From positions 62,001 to 126,000 of the forward strand of contig NZ_POWF01000006.1 in assembly GCF_002895005.1 (NCBI RefSeq): DNA of 64,000 nt, read 5' to 3'. The notes under the pieces were generated by a model that saw nothing but the letters and a program-made list of their open reading frames with translations, was not told where the DNA came from and did not search any database. The position numbers were made by a program, and so were the translations under genes. This document shows positions 16,609 through 24,756 of the stretch, piece by piece (positions within the stretch are counted from its first letter, which is position 1; each line of letters opens with the position of its first letter). The DNA comes from Hanstruepera neustonica (lineage in GTDB: Bacteria; Bacteroidota; Bacteroidia; Flavobacteriales; Flavobacteriaceae).

Positions 16609-16622
16609 CCTCTTTCTCCGCT
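16609..16622 (+). repeat. attR: 14-bp direct repeat of the tRNA-Ser end
   Basis: CCTCTTTCTCCGCT, identical to 2216-2229. It marks the right boundary of the element, and chromosomal sequence resumes after it. Confidence 0.9.
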
Positions 16623-16623
16623 A

Positions 16624-16656
16624 AAAACCAGAACAAATGTTCTGGTTTTTTTATTT
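16624..16656 (+). terminator. Ancestral tRNA-Ser terminator, now displaced
   Basis: Perfect 12-bp stem AAAACCAGAACA (16624-16635) and TGTTCTGGTTTT (16638-16649) with a T tail. It directly follows attR, so before insertion it would have followed tRNA-Ser. Confidence 0.8.
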
Positions 16657-16855
16657 AAATCTCTTACGTTTAAAATGTTAGCTATTCAAAAGATAAACGT
16701 GCCGTTTGTCGAGTTAATTTGAAACACAAGTATTTACCATTTATTTTTAGTAGCCCATTTCAATGTTATGTTTATATTAAACTTATATCCTTCTGATTTA
16801 TATACAACTAGGATATAGTACTTTTAACCTTCTTAAATTTAACGCTATTGATTCC

Positions 16856-19800
16856 GTGGGGTTCAAGTATTACATTGTAACAATACTATTTTGTTTTGTT
16901 TTGTCTTTTGAGGCTTTTGGTCAGTGTTCACCGGATGTGACACCGCCAACTATTACCTGCCCATCAGATATTATTGTGGGCTGCCCTCAAGAGGTTCCCT
17001 CTTTGACACCAACCACTTCTGATTTTTGCGGAGCCATTACCTTACAAACCTATACCCTTACTGGTGCCACAACAGCTAATAGTCCAGCTACTGGAATCAA
17101 CGATGCCAGTTCTGAAGACTTTTTAGCAGGAACAACCACCATTACCTATTACATTGAAGACGCTTCAGGCAATTCGTCATCATGCAGCTTTGATGTTACG
17201 GTGAATGATTATACGGATCCGATTATTGTTTGTAAGGATGATATTGTTACTGTCAACGATCCAGGTGCATGTACCGCTGTGGTTAACATGTATGCCATTG
17301 GAGTCTATCCATCCGCTTTCGACTCCTGTTCGGGACTATTTATTGTTCCAACTGGTATTCCCCCAGGTGGCGCTTTCCCAGTAGGTACCACCACGGTAAC
17401 CTGGACGGTAACCGATGCAGCTGGAAATTCCACTTTTTGTACACAAGATGTTACTGTGACCGATGAAGAAGACCCTACTATCAATTGCCCTTCAGATATT
17501 GTGGCGAGTACCGATCCTGGTCTGTGCAATGCCAATGTGACGATACCATTCGCAGTACCTGATGATAATTGCTCTGTAGTCTCCATTTCCAATGATTATA
17601 ATGCGGGTGGAGCAGATGCCAGTGGCAACTATCCTATTGGCACAACAACGGTAACCTATACGGCAACAGATTCTGCCGGTAGAACGACCACATGCTCTTT
17701 TGATGTGACTGTGGTTAATTCTCAAGATCCCATAATCACGCTAAATGGAGCAAATCCGCAAATCTTTGAGGCGTGTAGCACCTATACAGAATTAGGTGCA
17801 ACCGCTATTGATAACTGTTTTGGAGATATTTCATCTAGTTTGGTTATTGATACATCCGCTGTTGACATGGACGCTGTTGGCTCCTATCCAGTTACATACA
17901 CCGTCACCAATGCCAATGGTGGTCAAACGCAAGTTATCCGAACGATTACAATTGTAGATACAACGGCTCCTTCATTGACGTTCGTAGGTCCTAATCCATT
18001 AACAGTGGCCGATTGTTCCACATATACTGAATTGGGTGCCACAGCCATTGACCCTTGTTTTGGAGATATTTCATCGAGTGTGGTGATTGATAATTCTGCC
18101 GTGGATACCAGTACGATTGGTAGTTATACGGTTACCTATAATGTGACTGATGCTAGTGGTAATGCAGCTACACAAATTATTCGAACCGTCAACGTGGTTG
18201 ATGTTAGTGGCCCTATAATTACCTTGGTCGGTGATGACCCACAAGTTATTGAAGCCTGTGATACCTACACCGATTTAGGTGCTACAGCTATTGATCCGTG
18301 TTTTGGCACCGACTATACAGCAGATATCATTAATGATTCCTCAACCCTCGATACTAATACACCTGGTAGTTACACAGTAACTTATAATGTGATGGATGCC
18401 GAAGGTAATCCAGGATTAGAAGTTATACGAAACATAACCGTTGTCGATACCACTGGACCGATTATTACACTCCTTGGTGATGACCCACAAATTATTGAAG
18501 CCTGTTCGCCATACACGGAATTAGGTGCAACCGCAATAGATCCTTGTATTGGAACTGATTATACTAGTGATATAGTAATTGATGCCTCTTCGGTTGACAC
18601 CAGTACAGTGGGCTCTTATAATGTGACCTATAATGTTATGGATGCTTTAGGCAATTCAGCTATAGAAGTCATCAGAACTGTAACCGTTGTTGATACTACC
18701 TCACCAAGCATTACCTGTCCTGTAGATATTGTGGCTAATAATGATGCTGGTCAATGTTCGGCTGTGGTTACCTATTCGGTTACTGCCAATGATAACTGTT
18801 CCGGAGAAACCATAACTCAAACGGATGCTACTGGATTAACATCTGGTGATGCCTTCCCCATTGGAACGACTGTTTTAGAATATTCAGTGACGGACCCTTA
18901 TGGCAATTCGGATACCTGCTCGTTTTCAGTGACAGTCAATGATGCGGAAGTACCTAATGTTGTTTGTCAAGCAGCTAGTTTGCAGCTCGATCCCGTAACG
19001 GGATTAGCGACCTTATTGCCCAGTGATGTGGACAATGGAACAACAGACAATTGTAGTTTCACCTTATCGCTATCACAAGATACTTTTGACTGTAGTCATA
19101 TCGGTAATAATACCGTAACATTAACGGCTACCGATGCTAATGGAAATGTTTCTTCTTGTGATGCCAGTGTAACCATAACCGATTTAGCCGAGAATGCGTC
19201 GGTGAGTATAGCGACACCAATTACCACCATCTGCCAAAATCAAGAAATCACAGTCACGGCAACACCTGTTGATGGTGGAACGTCACCATCCTACCAATGG
19301 CAAATAAATGGTATTGACGTGCCAGGAGAAGTTGCTGATACGTTCACAAGCAGTACTTTTAATGATGGCGATGTGGTAACCGTTATCATGACATCCAATA
19401 TTTCAGTTTGTGCTGTACCGGTTACCAGTAATACAATTACCATCACCGTTAATGATTTTAATGCTCCTGCCGATGCTGGTGCCGATGTTACCAATACCGT
19501 TTGTGTAGACACCACGATTACATTAAGTGGTAGTGCTGTAAATGGCGTTGGAGCCGTTGGAACTTGGTCTGTAACTTCTGGGCAAACCAGTGGCTTTTCG
19601 TTTTCTGATGTGAATAGTCCTACATCTGATTTTACAGGTGATATTGGTGAAACGTATACCCTAACTTGGAGTGTTGACAATCCTGATCCCTGTGTAGATA
19701 CTAGTGATAGTCTAACCGTTACGATGATTGGCTGTAATGCTTTGGATTTTGACGGTGTTGATGACAATATTACCTTTCGTGATAATTATAATTTAGGTAG

Positions 19801-22270
19801 TGCCTTCACGATTGAAGTTTGGATGAAATCGGATACACAAAATTCAGATATTCAAACTATTTTCTCCAAACGGGAAGCTACTAATTTAGTAGACGGTTAT
19901 GATTTACGATTGGTGAACAATGTGGTTTCATTTCATTGGAATAATGGTCAATCCGTGTCATCAGGAGCGATACAAATTACCAATGATCGTTGGTACCATA
20001 TTGCAGTGACATATGATGGAGCTAATTATAAACTCTATATTGATGGTGTTTTTATTAATAGTACTTCTGATACCAATGAACCCATTGATAATACGGTTGA
20101 TTGTATAGCAGGAGCCATGGATCAGACACTCAATGCGCCTTTTTTACCTGAAAACTATTTTGATGGTGGTTTAGATGAATTACGAATTTGGGATGTTGCT
20201 TTAACGGAAGACCAAATCCGTAAGATGATGAACCAAGAAATTGAAGACAATTCAGGTATAGTTAGAGGCTCTGTTGTACCATTGGATCTTACTGGATTGA
20301 ATTGGAACGACTTAAACGGGTATTATCAAATGAACCAAAATACGGATTTATCCGGTGGTAATTTGGTTTCCAATAGTCTATCAGGTATTAATGGGGTGTT
20401 GCGCTATATGACTACCCTACAACCGGAAACGGCTCCGCTGCCCTACCAATCAGTAGGTGATGGTGACTGGACAAACAACAATACCTGGCTTTATGGAAAT
20501 TCGCAAGCGATACCCAACAGTATGGGCATTGATGGTAGTACTGTCGTTGATTGGAATATTGTCAGAACCTCACATAATATTTCATCAGGTAACAACAATT
20601 TAACTGTATTAGGACTGGAAGTGAATGCCAATACTTTGCGTATTGAAAATTTAGATCCAACTGATGGACAAAGTCTGCGTGTAACCGACTATTTGATGAT
20701 TGATGGAGCCAGCACCGTTCTAAAACTGGTTGGTGAATCGCAACTATTACAAGATGTTGGTAGTGTGGTTAACTACACGGGAACGGGTGCTTTACACCGT
20801 GACCAACAAGGTACCAACAATGTTTATAATTATAATTATTGGGGATCTCCTGTCAGTACTGACGGACTTTCCTATACCGTTGGTGGTAGTCTGTATGATG
20901 GCTCCCAACCTGTGCAATGGACCACTGGTTATGATGGGATTGGTAGTACCACGCCAGTGACTATGAGTAGTCGTTGGTTATATATATACGAAAACTATCC
21001 CGTGAATTCTTATGCCGATTGGGTACGTATTAATCAAACATCATCAGTTGCCGTACCACTTGGCTTTTTAATGAAAGGCAGTGGCACTGCGGATCCAGAA
21101 CAGAATTACACCTTTGTGGGTCAGCCTAATAATGGCACTTACCTATCGCCGATTTCTCCAGACTATGAAGCTTTGGTGTCCAACCCTTATCCATCGGCCA
21201 TAGATGCGCACGCTTTTATCAATGACAATAGTGCGAGCACATTAGGAACCCTCTATTTCTGGGAACACTATGTGTCCAACGCTACCCATGTAACCGTGGA
21301 ATACCAAGGTGGTTTTGCTGCCTATAATTTAACGGGCGGTAATGCCGCTATTTCACCACCAGAAATTAGTGGTTTGGGTGTGCCTTCTAAAATACCCGAA
21401 CGCTATATTCCTATTGCACAAGGGTTTAATGTTCGTGGAAATGGTACTGGTGGCGATGTGGTTTTTAACAACGACCAACGCGTGTTTGTTAAGGAAGCCG
21501 TGACGGGTGGCTTGGATAACGGTTCGGTATTTATGCGATCGCAAAACCAAGCTGAAAACCGACCAGAAGATCAGCCTATTCAACGGGTGCGGATAGACTT
21601 TACGACACCAGAAGGTGCTTTAAGACCTATTATGATTGGGTTTGTTCCAAATGATTTGGCAACCGATGGTGTGGACTACGGTTATGACGCCTTGAACACC
21701 GAAGATTTACCAAACGATATGTCCTGGATGATTGAAGACCTACCTTATATTATACAGGGTGTTGGTGAATTTGACATTAGCAAGCGATATCCTTTAGGTA
21801 TTTTCTTGGAGGACACGGGAACTTTTGAGATTTCACTACGTGGATTGGAAAACTTTGAAGAAGACATTACCGTGTATGTTTACGATGCCCTACTGGAAAC
21901 CTTTACACCTATCAATAATTCCAATTACAGTAACACCTTGAATAGTGGTGACTATCTGGACCGTTTTTATATAGCCTTTACCCCAGACAATATTCTTTCA
22001 ACAGGTGATAACGATATGGATACCTTGGTTGTCAATTACCTGAATGACAACGAAGAGATTTATATTAATACCCCCTATTCTTACTTACTTGAAGACGTGC
22101 TCCTGTTCAATATGCTTGGGCAACAGGTTATGGTTTGGGATGTTAGTGATATGGATCAAACTACGGCCTTACGTATTCCTGTTAAGAATCTGGCCGAAGG
22201 CAACTACATTATTAAGGTTGTTGGTACTGATGGTGCTATTTCGAAAAAGGTGGTTGTTTCTAAAGACTAA
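16856..22270 (+). CDS. Giant secreted multi-domain protein with T9SS sorting domain (1804 aa)
   Basis: 1804 aa, starting at GTG 16856: no in-frame ATG precedes the signal peptide (hydrophobic residues 5-20, cleavage near Gln23). Order: HYR-type beta-sandwich repeats (about 27-290, PPTITCPSDI signatures); four DUF5011-like Ig repeats (about 292-600, each with ITL.G..PQ and the YTELGATAID segment); HYR and HYR-like modules (about 610-780); two Ig/PKD-like domains (about 782-960); a LamG/concanavalin-like domain (about 961-1140, LDFDGVDDNITF to LDELRIWDVALTEDQI); a long region typical of flavobacterial surface proteins (NYNYWGSPVS); and a T9SS type A sorting domain (about 1725-1804, ending KKVVVSKD). 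Expected to be exported by Sec, then T9SS, and attached at the surface. Probable adhesin or matrix protein; ligand unknown. Confidence 0.88.
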   Translation: MGFKYYIVTILFCFVLSFEAFGQCSPDVTPPTITCPSDIIVGCPQEVPSLTPTTSDFCGAITLQTYTLTGATTANSPATGINDASSEDFLAGTTTITYYIEDASGNSSSCSFDVTVNDYTDPIIVCKDDIVTVNDPGACTAVVNMYAIGVYPSAFDSCSGLFIVPTGIPPGGAFPVGTTTVTWTVTDAAGNSTFCTQDVTVTDEEDPTINCPSDIVASTDPGLCNANVTIPFAVPDDNCSVVSISNDYNAGGADASGNYPIGTTTVTYTATDSAGRTTTCSFDVTVVNSQDPIITLNGANPQIFEACSTYTELGATAIDNCFGDISSSLVIDTSAVDMDAVGSYPVTYTVTNANGGQTQVIRTITIVDTTAPSLTFVGPNPLTVADCSTYTELGATAIDPCFGDISSSVVIDNSAVDTSTIGSYTVTYNVTDASGNAATQIIRTVNVVDVSGPIITLVGDDPQVIEACDTYTDLGATAIDPCFGTDYTADIINDSSTLDTNTPGSYTVTYNVMDAEGNPGLEVIRNITVVDTTGPIITLLGDDPQIIEACSPYTELGATAIDPCIGTDYTSDIVIDASSVDTSTVGSYNVTYNVMDALGNSAIEVIRTVTVVDTTSPSITCPVDIVANNDAGQCSAVVTYSVTANDNCSGETITQTDATGLTSGDAFPIGTTVLEYSVTDPYGNSDTCSFSVTVNDAEVPNVVCQAASLQLDPVTGLATLLPSDVDNGTTDNCSFTLSLSQDTFDCSHIGNNTVTLTATDANGNVSSCDASVTITDLAENASVSIATPITTICQNQEITVTATPVDGGTSPSYQWQINGIDVPGEVADTFTSSTFNDGDVVTVIMTSNISVCAVPVTSNTITITVNDFNAPADAGADVTNTVCVDTTITLSGSAVNGVGAVGTWSVTSGQTSGFSFSDVNSPTSDFTGDIGETYTLTWSVDNPDPCVDTSDSLTVTMIGCNALDFDGVDDNITFRDNYNLGSAFTIEVWMKSDTQNSDIQTIFSKREATNLVDGYDLRLVNNVVSFHWNNGQSVSSGAIQITNDRWYHIAVTYDGANYKLYIDGVFINSTSDTNEPIDNTVDCIAGAMDQTLNAPFLPENYFDGGLDELRIWDVALTEDQIRKMMNQEIEDNSGIVRGSVVPLDLTGLNWNDLNGYYQMNQNTDLSGGNLVSNSLSGINGVLRYMTTLQPETAPLPYQSVGDGDWTNNNTWLYGNSQAIPNSMGIDGSTVVDWNIVRTSHNISSGNNNLTVLGLEVNANTLRIENLDPTDGQSLRVTDYLMIDGASTVLKLVGESQLLQDVGSVVNYTGTGALHRDQQGTNNVYNYNYWGSPVSTDGLSYTVGGSLYDGSQPVQWTTGYDGIGSTTPVTMSSRWLYIYENYPVNSYADWVRINQTSSVAVPLGFLMKGSGTADPEQNYTFVGQPNNGTYLSPISPDYEALVSNPYPSAIDAHAFINDNSASTLGTLYFWEHYVSNATHVTVEYQGGFAAYNLTGGNAAISPPEISGLGVPSKIPERYIPIAQGFNVRGNGTGGDVVFNNDQRVFVKEAVTGGLDNGSVFMRSQNQAENRPEDQPIQRVRIDFTTPEGALRPIMIGFVPNDLATDGVDYGYDALNTEDLPNDMSWMIEDLPYIIQGVGEFDISKRYPLGIFLEDTGTFEISLRGLENFEEDITVYVYDALLETFTPINNSNYSNTLNSGDYLDRFYIAFTPDNILSTGDNDMDTLVVNYLNDNEEIYINTPYSYLLEDVLLFNMLGQQVMVWDVSDMDQTTALRIPVKNLAEGNYIIKVVGTDGAISKKVVVSKD

Positions 22271-22385
22271 TATTCCTTTACACTTTCACTGATAGATATA
22301 TAGTTATAACCGCGTTTAGAGCCTGATATCGCTTGAGTTTTCTATGGGCTTGGTATGGGTTTGACACGAAGTAACCCTAAAGAAA

Positions 22386-22417
22386 AGTCGGTATAAAGTC
22401 GGCATATAGTCGGTATA
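22386..22417. repeat. Three tandem 11-bp repeats upstream of the MAK-start gene
   Basis: AGTCGGTATA (22386-22395), AGTCGGCATA (22397-22406) and AGTCGGTATA (22408-22417) are spaced exactly 11 bp apart, so they lie on the same helix face. They end 67 bp before the ATG at 22485. Direct repeats at 10-11 bp are typical of response-regulator binding sites, so this is a regulatory candidate. Confidence 0.55.
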
Positions 22418-22484
22418 AATATGGCATGTTATAGGTTATTTATAACTATTTCTGTATATTTAAATAACTTAAACCTACTTTATT

Positions 22485-23234
22485 ATGGCTAAACAAGCAG
22501 GAATCTTACCCTTAATTGGCACCCTAGGTGGTGTTAATTTTTACTATCGGAAAGGTGTGCCAACTGCCCGAAAAGCTGGTGGCGGTTTTAATAGGGATGC
22601 CATTAAGCACAGTCCCAACATGAAGCGTGTGCGTGAGCAAAATACGGAATTCGCTAATTGTTCGCATGTGAACAAACACTTTAAGCTTGCCTTAAAACCC
22701 TTGCTATTTGATTATAAGGATGGCACACTTCATTACCGATTGATGCAATTGTTTATTAAGATACGGGATTGTGACACTGTATCAGACCATGGAAAACGGC
22801 GTGTGCATTTGGGGATGGAAACCGATTTAGGGAAGCGTTTGTTGTTGGATTTTAATTTTACGCCTAAACGCGCTGATTTGTTTCCTTGTCAGTATGCCTT
22901 TGATTGGGATTCACTTTCCTTAAATACACGTAGTTTTAATGTTCAACACATTAAATTCCCTGAACAGGCTGATTTTATGCAGGTTTGTTTGGGTGTTGTG
23001 CGGTTTGATTTTGAATCCATGACCTACTCTAGCCTTGAGACCAACACGCTGAAAATTACTCGGGACTTTGCTGATTCATCTTTTAAATTAGAGTGTTTGG
23101 GTATGCCTAAAGGTATTGGTACTATTCTTGTTGTTGCCCGAACATCTTTTTATCAGACAGTTGGTGATCAGGATTATATTTTGGCTGGTGGTGATGGTAT
23201 GGGCATTGCGGTTGTGGGGATTGGTGAGAGTTGA
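22485..23234 (+). CDS. Uncharacterised MAK-start family protein (chromosomal copy)
   Basis: 249 aa. N-terminus MAKQAGILPLIGTLGGVNFY, then YRKGVPTARKAGGGFNRDAI, then MKRVREQNTEFANCS. The same pattern (GTL, FY, GG, R.RE...EF) occurs in the element-borne protein at 15353-16102, also 249 aa, but the C-terminal halves differ. Here the C-terminal part has several strands ending GTILVVARTSFYQTVGDQDYILAGG. No signal peptide. It lies between a T9SS giant and a PAS-LuxR regulator, with the tandem 11-bp repeats just upstream. I do not recognise a function. The conserved N-terminus with variable C-terminus suggests a modular or structural protein. Confidence 0.7.
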   Translation: MAKQAGILPLIGTLGGVNFYYRKGVPTARKAGGGFNRDAIKHSPNMKRVREQNTEFANCSHVNKHFKLALKPLLFDYKDGTLHYRLMQLFIKIRDCDTVSDHGKRRVHLGMETDLGKRLLLDFNFTPKRADLFPCQYAFDWDSLSLNTRSFNVQHIKFPEQADFMQVCLGVVRFDFESMTYSSLETNTLKITRDFADSSFKLECLGMPKGIGTILVVARTSFYQTVGDQDYILAGGDGMGIAVVGIGES

Positions 23235-23255
23235 GCTACTGAAAACTCATTTAAT

Positions 23256-23355
23256 TGAGATTGCCACACTCGTAGCTCGCTCGCAATGACAGGTAAAGAC
23301 TCTTCGCGGTGCTCTGAGTGACAACGGGCTTATGAATATAAGAGCAATGACAACG
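23256..23355. repeat. Decayed intergenic repeat of GCAATGACA type
   Basis: GAGATTGCCACAC...CTCGCAATGACAGG (23257-23292) followed by GAGTGACAACGG and GAGCAATGACAACGG. Blocks of this form recur between genes in many Flavobacteriia genomes, as I recall. No coding potential. Likely a small dispersed repeat remnant. Confidence 0.4.
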
Positions 23356-23468
23356 GCTGTGTTCTGTTTCAACGAAAAAAAATGTGTTTTATAGGTTTTT
23401 TATCTACCATTTTCTTAATCTGTATTACTTTAAATTACTTTTAATAAATGGGATTCATTTAATAGCAC

Positions 23469-24245
23469 ATGAAATCAGCATATATAAAAGAGCTTTATAA
23501 GGATATTTTTATTTCTTATTACAAGCCTTCGTTGGAAGAACACATTACTAAAATGATGGAGCTGGATGCCTTTTTACCGTATAGCTCGACTTATTTTTGT
23601 GTGACAAATACCCAGGAATTAAGCTTTGAGTACATCAGTAAAAACATGCATGCCTGTTTGGGGTTAGACCATGAGGAACTTAAAACCAAAGGTATGCGCT
23701 ACTTTTGGAGTCGGATGCATCCAGAAGATATTGAAATATGGCTTAAGGCCATGAACCACCTGATGGATTTTACGCTTTCGGAAATTCCGGAAGAACAGCG
23801 CAATCGCATGAGTTATACTTGGAACTATCGCATTAAAAATGCTGATGGTGTCTATGTGAATGTGGTGCAAAACACCACTCCCCTAGAATTTGATACAGCC
23901 ATGAAACCCATTATTGGGTTAGCCCACTATACCGTTTTGCACGCTGATATTGCTATGAAACTTCCTATAACCGCTACTGCCAAATATTTAAACGCCCAAA
24001 ACGTTTATGAAACCAAGTATTACAATAATTTTTCCCAAGGTTTGCTATCCGATGGTATTAGTAATCGGGAACGGGACATTATTCGATTATTAGTGCTTAA
24101 CCACTCCAGTAAAGCTATTGCGCAGAAATTGAGTATTAGTCCGAATACGGTGGATACACATAGGCGTAATATTTTGAAAAAGTTGAATATTGCTTCAACG
24201 GGTGAACTCATTGGTATGCTAAAGGCCGGAAAAATGCCATTGTAA
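23469..24245 (+). CDS. PAS-domain LuxR-type transcriptional regulator
   Basis: 258 aa. A PAS-like sensory fold covers about 35-165 (FCVTNTQELSFEYISKNMHACLGLDHEEL, then MHPEDIEIWLKAM, then YRIKNADGVYVNV). The C-terminus (about 190-255) is a LuxR/GerE helix-turn-helix (LSDGISNRERDIIRLLVLNHSSKAIAQKLSISPNTVDTHRRNILKKL). No receiver aspartate or membrane segment, so it is a soluble one-component regulator, probably sensing a small ligand or cofactor. It sits between the MAK-start gene and the leader-bearing surface-protein genes, making those genes and the palindrome at 24352 its most likely targets. That link is inferred from position. Confidence 0.88.
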   Translation: MKSAYIKELYKDIFISYYKPSLEEHITKMMELDAFLPYSSTYFCVTNTQELSFEYISKNMHACLGLDHEELKTKGMRYFWSRMHPEDIEIWLKAMNHLMDFTLSEIPEEQRNRMSYTWNYRIKNADGVYVNVVQNTTPLEFDTAMKPIIGLAHYTVLHADIAMKLPITATAKYLNAQNVYETKYYNNFSQGLLSDGISNRERDIIRLLVLNHSSKAIAQKLSISPNTVDTHRRNILKKLNIASTGELIGMLKAGKMPL

Positions 24246-24351
24246 ATTTTAAAAATATTTTAAACCATTTCTTTTTTACAGACAAAGAATCTAGACTGAC
24301 TCGAGCACTCAAGGTACTGTTTTTAAACGATAAAAACATACAATTACTCGA

Positions 24352-24370
24352 AATACTCAAATTGAGTATT
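24352..24370. promoter_or_regulatory. Palindromic operator candidate AATACTCAA-N-TTGAGTATT
   Basis: Perfect 9-bp inverted repeat with one central base (AATACTCAA A TTGAGTATT), 107 bp after the PAS-LuxR gene stop. Partial copies (ACTCGAG, CACTCAAG) occur in the preceding 60 bp. The dimeric symmetry fits a LuxR-type binding site. No decisive evidence. Confidence 0.4.
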
Positions 24371-24437
24371 GCATATACCTTTTCTTATATAGAATTTTAT
24401 GACGCTATTAATCAATAATTTTTTGGAAATTATGTTC

Positions 24438-24485
24438 AACCTGTCTGATTTTGTTCAACCAACCAAAATCGGACAGGTTTTTTTA
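24438..24485. terminator. Strong hairpin terminator between regulator and 1999-aa gene
   Basis: 15-bp stem AACCTGTCTGATTTT (24438-24452) with AAAATCGGACAGGTT (24465-24479), one wobble pair, followed by TTTTTT. Outer arms (ATTAATCAATAATTTTTT and AATTTTTTTGATTAATAAT) extend the symmetry on both sides. Confidence 0.8.
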
Positions 24486-24613
24486 TTGAACCATAATTTT
24501 TTTGATTAATAATTTAAACAAGTTAACGGTAAAATATATCAAATTATCTAATAATCAATAATTTACATAATTAAAAATTAAGGTTATTTGAAAATTCGTT
24601 TTATATTACATAA

Positions 24614-24756
24614 GCTATTAATCAACATATCTTCTTTTTTAAGTAATAAGGGTACGTTGTAACCAACCACTTCTACAATAAATCAGGGAACGTTTTCTAC
24701 GTTTCCGTAAGGCTATACGTGTGTTAGGGTATTAATATTAACCAACACTAATCCTT
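24614..24756 (+). promoter_or_regulatory. Conserved leader A upstream of the 1999-aa gene
   Basis: Begins with GCTATTAATCAACATATCT (24614-24632), identical to 30923-30941. It continues with GTTGTAACCAACCA, a related middle segment, and a hairpin GTGTTAGG (24721-24728) / CCAACAC (24742-24748) ending 8 bases before the ATG. The same order of blocks occurs in leader B. Probably a shared promoter plus structured 5' UTR. Confidence 0.6.

Larger units (their letters stand above)
2216..16622 (+). mobile_element. Integrative element in tRNA-Ser with defence cargo
   Basis: The element of about 14.4 kb is delimited by a 14-bp direct repeat (2216-2229 and 16609-16622), the left copy being the tRNA-Ser 3' end. 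A tyrosine integrase lies next to the left end and points into the element. A 20-bp motif recurs exactly 100 bp inside the left end and 60 bp inside the right end. Contents in order: integrase, HTH/excisionase-like protein, polymerase-motif protein, type III Mod and Res, PRTase-like protein, NADAR protein, hairpin cluster, HTH protein, MAK-start protein, 62-aa protein. No relaxase, coupling protein or tra gene is visible, so it is not a self-transmissible ICE. It may be mobilised by a helper or be a satellite-like element. Confidence 0.9.

Noticed and set aside
2216-16622. Integrative conjugative element
   Set aside because: No relaxase, coupling protein or tra genes are present. It is only called an integrative element.
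17305-19767. Long open frames on the opposite strand of the giant genes (also at 26974-28080, 34939-36201 and 40498-42264)
   Set aside because: They mirror repetitive, threonine/valine-rich coding sequence, lack start contexts and recur wherever the same repeats recur.
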